Assembly: GCF_001274775.1 (NCBI RefSeq)
Contig: NZ_LGUE01000008.1
Span: forward strand, 63,941-127,940
Source: Rossellomorea marisflavi
Lineage (GTDB): Bacteria > Bacillota > Bacilli > Bacillales > Bacillaceae_B
DNA length: 64,000 bases
Direction of reading: 5' to 3'
Part shown: positions 1 through 7,931 of the stretch, piece after piece
Layout: the number at the start of each line of letters is the position of its first letter
How positions within the stretch are numbered: position 1 is the first letter of the stretch
Program-made: the position numbers and the translations under genes
Notes under the pieces: model-generated
Seen by the model: the letters and a program-made list of their open reading frames with translations, nothing else
Database searches by the model: none
What the model was told of the DNA's origin: nothing

Positions 1-72
1 TTCCTGTTCCCTAGTATAATAGTTTCATATGGAGATAACTAGCAAAATTTGCTTTTTTTCGACAACATGACA

Positions 73-126
73 CATGGGGACGGTTCCTTTGCGTCATTTT
101 TTTGACGCATCGGAACCGTCCCCATG
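73..126. repeat. REP-like long palindrome downstream of manP
   Basis: Two 24-bp arms (73-96 and 103-126) pair at 22 of 24 positions around a 6-nt T-rich loop. The core is GGGACGGTTCC facing GGAACCGTCCC. There is no U-tract on the manP side, so it is not a classical intrinsic terminator, although it could still stop or stabilise the manP transcript end. GGGACGGTTC-type palindromes recur between genes in Bacillaceae and resemble REP elements handled by IS200-like (RAYT) transposases; that link is from memory and not shown here. Confidence 0.7.
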
Positions 127-133
127 CTTCACT

Positions 134-2089
134 CTATTCTATTTTTTCCAGTAATGTGTAGGCTTGTTCTTTTGTTTGGACGGCGAGGAGCTGGTTGCGG
201 AAGTCGTCGTCCATGAGCTGGCGTGAGAGGAGCTGAAGGATCTTCAGGTGTTCGTTGCCGGCGCTTTGCTTCGGTACGGCAATCATGAAGATGAGCTTGG
301 CTTCGGATCCGTCGAGGCTCTTCCAGTCTACTCCGTCCCGTTTGATGCCGAAGACGACGCTTGGTTTTTGGACCGAATCGGACTTACCGTGCGGAATGGC
401 GATGTTCATGCCGATCCCGGTGGAGCTTTCTTCTTCACGGGCAATGATGGCTTCCTTGAAGTCTGCGTTAGAAGCGATGCTTCCATTGGCGTGAAGCTTG
501 GTGATCATTTCGTCTATGACCTCATCACGGGTCTCCCCGGCGAGGTCGATCTCGATCAGGTCGAGGTTCGTGATATCGGTCAGGCGGTTGATTTCAACCG
601 GTGCTGCAGCCTGTGTTAACTCAGGCGCAGTTTTGTGTACCGCAGGTTCTTGTACTTTCTCTTCTTCCGGTACGCTGACTGACACTGCTTCAGGAGTAAG
701 GGCTTCTTCCACAATGTCTTTTTTCAATAGATTCACGACGATCGCTGCGACGAACGAGCCGACGATGACGGCGACGAAGAACATGAATACATTATCCACG
801 GCACCAAGTACGGCGACGATCGGTCCACCGTGGGCCACGCGGTCTCCTACGTGACCGAGCATGGCGATGACAGAACCGGTCATGGATCCGATCATGATGC
901 TCGGTATGACGCGGAGTGGATCCTGTGCAGCGAATGGGATTGCTCCTTCGGTGATCCCGAAGAGTCCCATCGTGAACGATGCTTTTCCTGTTTCTTTCTC
1001 AGCGGCATGGAATTTCTTGCGGCCGATGAATGTTGCGAGTCCCATGGAGATCGGAGGGATACAGATCGCTGCGGCAATCGGGCCCATGATCTCATAGTTT
1101 CCTTCTCCGATCATGGCAGATCCGAAGAGGAAGGCGACCTTATTGACCGGCCCACCCATATCGAATGACACCATGGCTCCAAGGATCAAGGCAAGAAGGA
1201 TGGAGCTTGTTCCCTGCATACCGGCTAACCAGTCTGTCAGGACTTCAAAGATATTCGCAACCGGCGCCCCGATCAGATAAACGAAGGCAAGGCCGACGAT
1301 GAGGGAGGCGAGTACCGGGATGATGATGATCGGCATGATCGGCATGATGGCTTTTGGCACTTTGATCTTCTTGATCAAGAGAGCGGCATACCCTGCAAGG
1401 AAACCGGCGATGATCCCACCGATGAATCCGGCTCCTGCTTCACTTCCATAAAAACTTCCGTTGGCGGCGATGAATCCTCCGACGACACCTGGTGCAAGAC
1501 CCGGCCTGTCGGCGATGCTGTAGGCGATGAACCCGGCGAGGATCGGCACCATGAACGTGAAGGACGCAGAACCGATGGCTTCGATATGCTTCCAGAATGA
1601 ATCATCCGGAATGACGAGTCCGCCCGGCGTTTTCTGGCCTCCGAGTGTCAGGGCCACGGCGATGAGCAGACCGCCGATGACGATGAACGGAACCATGTAC
1701 GATACGCCGTTCATAAGGTGACGATAAATCGGGTTTTCTTTCTTATCGGACTTCTTCTCGGTCTGTCCGCTTGATTGATGGATCGGAGCATCTCCGTCGA
1801 TCACCTTTTGGATGAGTTCCTTCGGCTTGCGGATCCCGTCCTGCACGCCCGTGACGAGGAGCTGCTTGCCGTTGAAGCGGTCTTTATTGACGGTTTTATC
1901 AGCGGCGATGATGATGCCTGCTGCTTCCTGAATGTCTTTATCGGTCAGTTCGTTCTCGACACCGATGGAGCCCTGTGTCTCGACTTTTATTTCGACGCCC
2001 ATTTCTTTGGCTGCTTTTTCGAGGTTCTCGGCGGCCATGTATGTATGGGCAATTCCATTTGGACATGAGGTGATGGCTAGTATTTTCAT
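134..2089 (-). CDS. manP: PTS mannose/fructose-family transporter EIIBCA (ManP-like)
   Basis: Membrane permease that imports and phosphorylates a hexose, most likely mannose, at the expense of PEP through HPr. The 651 residues match B. subtilis ManP (about 650). Domain order is EIIB (about 1-100, phospho-Cys in TSCPNGIAHT), a multi-span EIIC (about 125-460), a Glu/Pro/Ala linker, and EIIA (about 505-651, phospho-His in IAIPHGKSD). The start has a strong AAAGGAGA site (2098-2105). It lies downstream of manR on the same strand, with a cre-like box between the promoter area and the RBS, so ManR activation and CcpA repression are expected from the family. A fructose or mannosylglycerate substrate cannot be excluded; the manR/manA context favours mannose. 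Confidence 0.9.
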   Translation of the reverse strand: MKILAITSCPNGIAHTYMAAENLEKAAKEMGVEIKVETQGSIGVENELTDKDIQEAAGIIIAADKTVNKDRFNGKQLLVTGVQDGIRKPKELIQKVIDGDAPIHQSSGQTEKKSDKKENPIYRHLMNGVSYMVPFIVIGGLLIAVALTLGGQKTPGGLVIPDDSFWKHIEAIGSASFTFMVPILAGFIAYSIADRPGLAPGVVGGFIAANGSFYGSEAGAGFIGGIIAGFLAGYAALLIKKIKVPKAIMPIMPIIIIPVLASLIVGLAFVYLIGAPVANIFEVLTDWLAGMQGTSSILLALILGAMVSFDMGGPVNKVAFLFGSAMIGEGNYEIMGPIAAAICIPPISMGLATFIGRKKFHAAEKETGKASFTMGLFGITEGAIPFAAQDPLRVIPSIMIGSMTGSVIAMLGHVGDRVAHGGPIVAVLGAVDNVFMFFVAVIVGSFVAAIVVNLLKKDIVEEALTPEAVSVSVPEEEKVQEPAVHKTAPELTQAAAPVEINRLTDITNLDLIEIDLAGETRDEVIDEMITKLHANGSIASNADFKEAIIAREEESSTGIGMNIAIPHGKSDSVQKPSVVFGIKRDGVDWKSLDGSEAKLIFMIAVPKQSAGNEHLKILQLLSRQLMDDDFRNQLLAVQTKEQAYTLLEKIE

Positions 2090-2107
2090 AGTGACTGTCT
2101 CCTTTAT

Positions 2108-2121
2108 CGAAATCGCTTACA
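2108..2121 (-). promoter_or_regulatory. cre-like CcpA site in manP leader
   Basis: Minus-strand TGTAAGCGATTTCG matches the cre consensus TGWAANCGNTNWCA at 13 of 14 positions (last base G instead of A). It sits just upstream of the manP ribosome binding site, so CcpA bound here would block transcription. A TATAGT at 2125-2130 could be the -10 element, but no -35 box is well placed, as expected for an activator-dependent promoter. Confidence 0.6.
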
Positions 2122-2244
2122 TTTACTATACACCGAGAATCCTGTCGAAAAAGGTCAAGTTGTTACCGGAGGTTGTGGTAAAAGTGGATATATTACTTTT
2201 CTCCTGGTTTGATGATAGGTCACTAGTCCATAGATGGGACGCGT

Positions 2245-2355
2245 CTTTCCGCTTCGGTCGACCGCTTTCCTGCGGGGCGGGCGGTGAGCCGCTTCGGCAG
2301 GCCTGCAGGGTCTCACCTGCCCGCTTTTCCCGCTGGAGTCGGTCGACCTCCGCTG
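2245..2355. repeat. GC-rich nested palindromic intergenic repeat (Bacillaceae type)
   Basis: A GC-rich element is bounded by GGTCGACC at 2256-2263 and 2341-2348. Inside, GCGGGCGGTGAG pairs with CTCACCTGCCCGC, with another small palindrome at the centre. Elements with the core GCGGGCGGTGAGCC...GGTCTCACC are common multi-copy intergenic repeats in Bacillus-group genomes, so this is a dispersed repeat and not a gene; short reading frames here are by-products. It separates manR from manP. Confidence 0.7.
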
Positions 2356-2476
2356 CAAGACACTTGTGAGGAATAATAGGGGAAGTTGCTAACGGTTGGT
2401 CCATTTATTATCTTGTACTCACACATATGACCCTTTTCACCACGAACTTAAGGATTGCTACCACTTAAGAAAAACC

Positions 2477-2503
2477 AAAAAAAAGAGGCCGTTTCACACG
2501 GCC
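2477..2503 (-). terminator. manR terminator
   Basis: GGCCGT/ACGGCC stem with a 5-nt loop, followed on the minus strand by a U-rich tract. The stem overlaps the manR stop codon (2494-2496). Confidence 0.8.
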
Positions 2504-4419
2504 CCGAGATGGGTCAGGAATGTCATGGCGTCACGGTCGGAGAGGAGCTGCTCGATCCGTTCGGGGTTCTCGGTGAGGTGCGAGATTTCCTGGAAGAGCT
2601 GGCGGGATTCTGCCGGGTCGGTGCTTTTGACGGCGAGGAGGAAGACGAGGGAGACCTTCTCCTCACCCCATTCGATTGGTTCACGCAGGGTGGCGATGGC
2701 GATGGCCGACTGGTGGATGAGGTCGGGATGACCATGTGGAATGGCGATCCCTGCCCCAATGGTCGTGGCCGACATCCGTTCGCGGATCATGGCATTCTCA
2801 ATGTAGGCATGATCGACGAACCCTTTGTCCATGAGGGTCCCTGCAAGCTTCCGGATCAACTCGTAGCGGCTGGAACCTTCCTGTTGAAGAAAGACGAGGA
2901 ATGGGTTGGCGAACTTCAGGATGACCGATTCCTTTTGTCCCTTCTGCACCGGGTCCTCGAGGTACGTTAATCGCTCCTTCAGCCTTTCTTCATCCTGTTT
3001 TCCGAGCAGCGGGGAAACGACGATCGCCGGGACGCCCATGTCGGGAAGGCTGATCGTAGAGATGATGAGATCCGCCTCGCTTGTCTCGAGGAAGGACTGC
3101 AGCTCCCCTTTCCCGATGCTTGCCAGCACAAGGACAGATGTGAATTTCCGCTCGATTTTTGTACGAAGGAGCTGGGACATCCCCATCCCCATATGACAGA
3201 CGATGACGACTCTTTTTACGTCTGTTATGGGTTGTTGCAGGCGCTCGAGTGATGCCTGGAAGTGTAGGGTGATATAGGCGGCTTCCTCTTCCGGCACCTC
3301 GATGCCTTCCAGTTCTTCAAGTACAAGCATGATCCGGTCGAACATGAACGGATACATCCGCTTGATGTCCCCGAGCATCACATTTGTGACTGGAAGCCCG
3401 TACGTCAGGCGATTCAACGTGGAATTCAAGTGCACGGTCAGACCGTTGAAGAGTTCCGGGTCACTGTAAAAATCCACGCCGTGCATCTCGGACAGCTTCC
3501 TGAGAAGAAGGTCTGTCACTTCCCCGAGTCGATTGTCGTGGCCGGTGAGCTCGCGGATCGCTTCGTCGTCCTGATACCGGAACTTCCCACCAAGGAAGTG
3601 CAGGGCCAGGTATGCCTGCTCCGCTTCGGGGAAGCGCACGGAAAAATACGGCTCGATTCCTTCGAGGAATGCCACCGTCCACCTATATTCTTTTTTCACC
3701 ATGATCATTGTTTTTTCTTTTTCGGAAAGGGAAATTGTCTGCTGCAGCTTCGTCCTCTTGATCATGAGAAGGGTATGTACGACGATCCGTTCGAACGTTT
3801 CATCGGTCAGATGAAGATCGAACCTCTCCTGCAGCTCTTCAAGCCTCCGCCGCACGATGGTGATCTCATGCTGGGTAAATTGGGCGCTGATGAAGGAATC
3901 CGCCCCATCATCCACAAGCTGTGAAAGCCGCGTCAAAGCCAGTCGACGGTTCAGTTCGGTCCCTTCGATCATGAGCCCCACCTTCTGCTTTGACAGAAGC
4001 TCCAGATCGAACCGCTTAAACCAATCCCCGATCCGTTCGAGGTCCTTCCTGATCACCGACTTGCTTACATAATACCGGTCCACCAGGTCCTGCACGACGA
4101 CAGGGTCTGTATTCATGAGAAGAAAGTACGCAATCTGGACGATCCGATCCTCTTCATCCACATGACTGCTTCCCCTCGTTTGCAGTTCGCGGTATAGCTC
4201 AGCACGGTCGCGTCCGTCGATTTCCAGGCAGATTCCCTGACCGGGCTTCCGGATCAACTTCGCCGACGGATAGTCTGCAATGGATTCCTGTATCACCTTG
4301 AGGTCGTTCCGCACCGTTTTTTCGGAACAGTGGAGTTCCTCACTGAATTCTTTAATCAAGACATATTCATGATGCCGGCTCACCAGCATCTGCAAGATCT
4401 CCTGCTGCCTTTCATTCAT
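2494..4419 (-). CDS. manR: PRD-containing transcriptional activator of mannose genes (ManR-like)
   Basis: DNA-binding activator controlled by PTS phosphorylation. Order: N-terminal HTH (about 1-60), two PRD modules (about 90-400), an EIIB-like domain (VIVCHMGMGMSQLL, Cys present) and a C-terminal EIIA domain (IAIPHGHPD, His present, about 500-641). This architecture and length match B. subtilis ManR. A GTG at 4426-4428 would give three extra residues, but AGAAGG is well spaced only for the ATG at 4419. Family knowledge: phosphorylation by HPr activates and phosphorylation by EIIB of the permease inhibits. It precedes manP on the same strand but has its own terminator. Confidence 0.88.
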   Translation of the reverse strand: MNERQQEILQMLVSRHHEYVLIKEFSEELHCSEKTVRNDLKVIQESIADYPSAKLIRKPGQGICLEIDGRDRAELYRELQTRGSSHVDEEDRIVQIAYFLLMNTDPVVVQDLVDRYYVSKSVIRKDLERIGDWFKRFDLELLSKQKVGLMIEGTELNRRLALTRLSQLVDDGADSFISAQFTQHEITIVRRRLEELQERFDLHLTDETFERIVVHTLLMIKRTKLQQTISLSEKEKTMIMVKKEYRWTVAFLEGIEPYFSVRFPEAEQAYLALHFLGGKFRYQDDEAIRELTGHDNRLGEVTDLLLRKLSEMHGVDFYSDPELFNGLTVHLNSTLNRLTYGLPVTNVMLGDIKRMYPFMFDRIMLVLEELEGIEVPEEEAAYITLHFQASLERLQQPITDVKRVVIVCHMGMGMSQLLRTKIERKFTSVLVLASIGKGELQSFLETSEADLIISTISLPDMGVPAIVVSPLLGKQDEERLKERLTYLEDPVQKGQKESVILKFANPFLVFLQQEGSSRYELIRKLAGTLMDKGFVDHAYIENAMIRERMSATTIGAGIAIPHGHPDLIHQSAIAIATLREPIEWGEEKVSLVFLLAVKSTDPAESRQLFQEISHLTENPERIEQLLSDRDAMTFLTHLGAV

Positions 4420-4642
4420 GCTCGTCACCTTCTCTGTTTTGACAGGGAGTTTTATCTATTTATGATACTTTTTGCTTAGGGAAATGTAAACAAACGTTTG
4501 AATGGAGGGAGTGGATTGAGTAGAGGCACATGGTGAGGGGGTTAAACAGTTGTTTAGGTTTGGTGGTGGAGGATCGAAGCGGGCTGTATGCAATGCTCCG
4601 TCCGTTTGTTGGGCATGTAGGAATGGAGAAGGGCTGGGCGTG

Positions 4643-5083
4643 TTGGCAGAGCTCCTATTTGCTTCTTTTTACAAGACCTAGCGGAATGGTTCGCTTATTT
4701 GCAAATAGGGTCCAGATATCAGCGATACTGAAGGTCGAAAATACTCCCTCCTGCCTCTATGACATCAATCGACAGTTCTCGCATCCACTTTTCCCTGTTT
4801 TAAGGGTGCGAGCACTGTGTGGTAGGTCCAGTCAGAGACAATACTTGCGAATTCTCAAGAATTATTTGCGAAAATTAAAAAAATACTTGCGAAACTGAAA
4901 AATTTATTTGCGAATCTGAAATCGGTTCATTTTTTTATTTGCGAACGAAGTTATTTACATATAATTGAATGACATTTCTTGCACTCAACACCCTTTCCAT
5001 ACGAACCCCGCCTATTATTTGCGAACCCGAACCTGAACCTGAACCCGAACCCAAACCTAAACCCTCCCCCACCCAACCCACAC
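4643..5083 (-). repeat. Intergenic element A with 21-bp-periodic ATTTGCGAA boxes
   Basis: Non-coding stretch between the 5' end of manR and the manA terminator. ATTTGCGAA/ACTTGCGAA boxes begin at 4843, 4864, 4885 and 4906 (exact 21-bp period); further boxes begin at 4937 and 5017. A degenerate palindromic TATTTGCAAATA lies near 4696. The upstream part (4643-4712: TTGGCA, CTATTTG, TAGCGGAATGG, TATTTGCAAA) aligns with 14488-14550, and the distal CCCTCCCCCA-type tract also matches the second copy. Function unknown. No real gene is seen in 4430-5131. Confidence 0.75.
5023..5064 (-). repeat. Hexanucleotide tandem repeat (GAACCY)7
   Basis: Seven consecutive 6-mers: GAACCC, GAACCT, GAACCT, GAACCC, GAACCC, AAACCT, AAACCC. 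On the minus strand this is a G-rich GGTTC/AGGTTC run directly downstream of the manA terminator, resembling telomere-like or G-quadruplex-prone repeats. Confidence 0.85.
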
Positions 5084-5117
5084 AAAAAAAGAAACGCAAA
5101 ACCAAAAGGTCCTGCGC
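5084..5117 (-). terminator. manA terminator
   Basis: On the minus strand a 10-bp stem (GCGCAGGACC with GGTTTTGCGT, using G-U pairs) around a UUUU loop is followed by a run of seven U, 14 nt after the manA stop. Confidence 0.75.
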
Positions 5118-5131
5118 TTCCCCTCTATCCA

Positions 5132-6079
5132 TTAAACATGCGAAACAATCAATTCAACCTGACCTTCCACTTCAAACGTTTCCACATCGGCAGGGATGAT
5201 GAGGTGCATGCCTTTTTCCAAGACATGGTCTTCGCCCTGCACGCGCAGTGTCCCGGCTCCGCTCAGTACGCTGGCGAGCTGGAACGGCTTGTCCTGTACA
5301 AAGGATGCGTGGCCGTTCACTTCCCATTTATGCACGGTGAAGTATTCTGCTTCCACGAAGGTAGTGATGGTCACGCCGTCGCGGCTGTCGACTTTCGGCT
5401 CCACGGATTCCGCGGTATGTGGGATCGTGGTCACGTCGATGGATTTGTCGATGTGAAGCTCACGGGTGTTGCCGTCTGCATCGGTACGGTCGTAGTCGTA
5501 TACGCGGTACGTCGTATCAGAGCTCTGCTGCGTTTCAAGGACGAGGGTCCCTGTGCAGAGGGCGTGGATCGTGCCGCTTGGTACGTAGAAGAAGTCGCCG
5601 GGCTTGATCTTCACGCGACGGAGCAGATCGCTCCACTCGCCTTTTTCGATCATGCTCGTGAATTCTTCTTTTGAAAGGGCATTGTGGCCGAAGATCATGT
5701 CGGCTCCTTCATCACAGTCGATGATATACCAGCATTCAGTCTTTCCGAGCTCGCCGTTCTCATTGATATTTGCATAGCTGTCGTCCGGATGCACCTGGAC
5801 AGACAGATCGGCGTTGGCATCGAGAATCTTCGTCAATAATGGGAATACGGGTGAATCGTAATGCCCGAATAATTCAGGGTGCTGATCCCAAAGTTCCCCC
5901 ACGGTCTTCCCTGCGAATTCCCCGCTTCGGACAGTACTCTGTCCGTTCGGGTGCCCGGAAATGGCCCAGCACTCACCGGTCTTGTCAGAAGGAATGTCAT
6001 AACCGAACTGATCCCTGAGGGCCGTCCCTCCCCAAATTCGTTCCTGGAACACGGGTGTTAAGAATAATGGTTGATTCAT
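5132..6079 (-). CDS. manA: Mannose-6-phosphate isomerase, class I
   Basis: Cytosolic zinc enzyme converting mannose-6-phosphate to fructose-6-phosphate, i.e. the step after ManP uptake. The cupin-type protein shows expected zinc/active-site motifs: QVHPDD, ECWY and GTIHAL. The start is the ATG at 6079 with AGGAGG 6 nt upstream, giving 315 residues, the length of B. subtilis ManA; an upstream in-frame extension to 6136 lacks an RBS. Unlike the usual manR-manP-manA order, manA here lies upstream of manR and is separated from it by a terminator and a 0.65-kb repeat-rich spacer, so it is probably transcribed independently. Confidence 0.9.
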   Translation of the reverse strand: MNQPLFLTPVFQERIWGGTALRDQFGYDIPSDKTGECWAISGHPNGQSTVRSGEFAGKTVGELWDQHPELFGHYDSPVFPLLTKILDANADLSVQVHPDDSYANINENGELGKTECWYIIDCDEGADMIFGHNALSKEEFTSMIEKGEWSDLLRRVKIKPGDFFYVPSGTIHALCTGTLVLETQQSSDTTYRVYDYDRTDADGNTRELHIDKSIDVTTIPHTAESVEPKVDSRDGVTITTFVEAEYFTVHKWEVNGHASFVQDKPFQLASVLSGAGTLRVQGEDHVLEKGMHLIIPADVETFEVEGQVELIVSHV

Positions 6080-6101
6080 GATGATCCTCCTATATATGTA
6101 A

Positions 6102-6119
6102 GAATGGACGGATCCATTC
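6102..6119 (-). promoter_or_regulatory. Inverted repeat upstream of manA
   Basis: Perfect 7-bp arms GAATGGA and TCCATTC separated by CGGA, about 25 bp upstream of the manA start. It could be an operator (for instance for ManR) or simply a small hairpin in the leader. Confidence 0.3.
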
Positions 6120-6243
6120 CGTTTTCTCTTCCCCACCTATTTTCTTACATCGTGAGAAGGGTTTCAATCTTTTTTATTCCATTGCCGTGTGGGAGCGGTA
6201 TGCCAGGAATTGTTCATTGACTGTTCCGGCGCTCTCCCCTATC

Positions 6244-6271
6244 TTGGACCCATATGACCAAATCATAAAAT
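6244..6271 (+). promoter_or_regulatory. Possible sigma-A promoter for SGNH hydrolase
   Basis: TTGGAC (6244-6249), 16-bp spacer, TAAAAT (6266-6271), about 75 bp upstream of the hydrolase start. Confidence 0.35.
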
Positions 6272-6344
6272 CCGCTTGCCTTGGCATTACTATAAAGAGT
6301 GAGTGGGTAAGGAATACTGTCAGTCTTAAATGAGGTGAAAAAAG

Positions 6345-7556
6345 GTGAGGATCTTTTTATACATAGCACTTGCCGCGGTGGCGGTCGTGGGCATCCTTTT
6401 TGTGAATCAAGGAAAGGAAGACAAGGTGAAGGAACGGCACTGGATGGGTGCCTGGATGACGGCCATGCAGGAGCCCTTCGATGACGGTGAATCCCATGAA
6501 GGGTTCAAGGATCAGACCGTGCGCATGGTGGTCAAACCCCATGTGGACGGAGATCAGGTCCGCATCCGGCTATCAAACGCGTTTTCTGATAAAGAGCTGA
6601 AGGTCGACAAAGTGAGTATCGGCATAACGAAAAAAGAGGCGGAAACAAAGGGAGATCCTGTATCTGTCTCCTTTGACGGCAAAAAGGATGTACGCATCCC
6701 GGCCGGCGAAAGGACCTACAGCGATCCGATCCCAATGGAAATCACCGAAGAAGACGCCCTGACGGTGAGCCTCTATTTCAAAGGGGAATCGGGACCTGCC
6801 ACCTGGCACCCGCGGTCGATGCAGACAACCTACTCTGCTGATGGGGACGTCGCTGGCAAGGCAGGAAAAGACAGCTTCGAATCGATCGAAAAAGGATGGT
6901 ACTGGTTAGATGGAGTCGATGTACGGACCGATAAGAAGGTCAAAGGGTCCATCGTTGTCCTTGGCAGCTCCATCGATAACGGGAACGATTCAAAGGTCGA
7001 CTCCAATCACAGGTGGACGGACTATCTGTCCGAGCGGATCAATGATGAGGCCGACGGAAAATGGACGGTCCTGAACGCAGGAATCTCTGCGAATCAGCTC
7101 CTCGACAGTCCTGAGGAAAAAGGGGAAAAAGCCCCTGATCGACTGAAGAGGGATGTGTTTGAACAAACCGGCGTGAAAGGCGTCATCGTCCATCAGGGAA
7201 TCAACGATATCCGCCATCACCCGGAGACAGATGCCGTGACCATCATCGATGAAATGAAGGCCATGATCAAGGAGGCCCATAAGAACGGCGTCGAAATCTA
7301 CGGGGTCACGATCTCCCCATACAATGACTCAGGAAAATACACCGCGGAAGGCGACCGGACGCACCGCAAAGTCAACGCATGGATGCGGAATAGCGGTGCC
7401 TTCGACGGGGTGATCGACTTTGATAAAGTACTGCGGAATCCCGATGATCCATCCAGACTCCAGCCGAAATACAATTCAGGGGACGGACTGCATCCGAATG
7501 AAGCAGGCTACCGGAAAATGGCCGAGACGGTAAAATTGAAGATGTTTGACCATTGA
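6345..7556 (+). CDS. SGNH/GDSL-family hydrolase, membrane-anchored or secreted
   Basis: Likely extracytoplasmic esterase/deacylase. An N-terminal hydrophobic segment (about 3-20) acts as signal or anchor. After a beta-rich domain (about 35-195), the SGNH domain carries block I VVLGSSIDNG (Ser nucleophile in a GSSI variant of GDSL), NAGIS, block III QGINDI and block V DGLHPNEAGY with the catalytic Asp and His. Such proteins remove acyl groups from cell-wall or exogenous polysaccharides, but the substrate cannot be named. The start is a GTG preceded by GAGGTG. It is monocistronic: divergent from manA and ended by a strong terminator. Confidence 0.8.
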   Translation: MRIFLYIALAAVAVVGILFVNQGKEDKVKERHWMGAWMTAMQEPFDDGESHEGFKDQTVRMVVKPHVDGDQVRIRLSNAFSDKELKVDKVSIGITKKEAETKGDPVSVSFDGKKDVRIPAGERTYSDPIPMEITEEDALTVSLYFKGESGPATWHPRSMQTTYSADGDVAGKAGKDSFESIEKGWYWLDGVDVRTDKKVKGSIVVLGSSIDNGNDSKVDSNHRWTDYLSERINDEADGKWTVLNAGISANQLLDSPEEKGEKAPDRLKRDVFEQTGVKGVIVHQGINDIRHHPETDAVTIIDEMKAMIKEAHKNGVEIYGVTISPYNDSGKYTAEGDRTHRKVNAWMRNSGAFDGVIDFDKVLRNPDDPSRLQPKYNSGDGLHPNEAGYRKMAETVKLKMFDH

Positions 7557-7590
7557 GAGAGGACGGCAGAGGCCTATCCCCAAAATGAGT

Positions 7591-7625
7591 AAGGAGCGGT
7601 CCCACCTAGGAGGGACCGCTCCTTT
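7591..7625. terminator. Bidirectional terminator
   Basis: 13-bp perfect stem AAGGAGCGGTCCC/GGGACCGCTCCTT between the convergent SGNH hydrolase gene and the small zinc-ribbon gene. Confidence 0.8.
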
Positions 7626-7627
7626 CA

Positions 7628-7789
7628 TTACCTCCTCACAAACGCCCTTCTCTCCGCATATTCCGTACACTTCCTGCACACGAGCACCGGCTCCCCGCGG
7701 TCATTCATGTAGCGCTGCGGTTGCACGGGCTTGCGGCCGCATACGGCGCAGCGTGACGGCTTGAACCATTGCCTGATTGTGTTGAGCAT
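7628..7789 (-). CDS. Small zinc-ribbon-like protein (53 aa)
   Basis: Short frame starting MLNTIRQWFKPSRCAVCG, with two CxxC pairs (CAVC and CRKC) 24 residues apart, typical of a one-zinc knuckle, and a basic C-terminus ending RAFVRR. AAGGGGG lies at good distance upstream of the ATG. No family name is recognised; a structural zinc or nucleic-acid-binding role is possible. It converges with the SGNH hydrolase and shares its terminator. Confidence 0.65.
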   Translation of the reverse strand: MLNTIRQWFKPSRCAVCGRKPVQPQRYMNDRGEPVLVCRKCTEYAERRAFVRR

Positions 7790-7870
7790 TCCTGTTCCCC
7801 CTTGCATATGATCCGTTTAATCCAGTTTAGAAAAATCCTCCTCCATTATGCAATCATTTCTACTTCCGTA

Positions 7871-7896
7871 GTTTAGTTGGAAAGAAATAGTGGTAG
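7871..7896 (+). promoter_or_regulatory. Possible sigma-B-type promoter of ydaP-like gene
   Basis: GTTTAG (7871-7876), 14-bp spacer, TGGTAG (7891-7896) resembles the general-stress consensus GTTTAA-N12-15-GGGTAT. B. subtilis ydaP is known as a sigma-B gene, which makes the weak match more credible. Confidence 0.35.
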
Positions 7897-7931
7897 AGAA
7901 TGAAAGACATATACACCAGGAGGGAATACTT

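Noticed and set aside
2126-2404. 92-codon minus-strand frame between manR and manP
   Set aside because: It is the translation of the GC-rich palindromic repeat.
4530-4898. 122-codon plus-strand frame between manR and manA
   Set aside because: Runs into the repeat array, no RBS, composition unlike a protein.
4843-4914. 21-bp array considered as a CRISPR or coding heptad repeat
   Set aside because: Conserved box is only 9 bp and spacing 12 bp, far too short for CRISPR. The 21-bp period would keep frame (YLRxLKK-like), but the frame has stops and no RBS.
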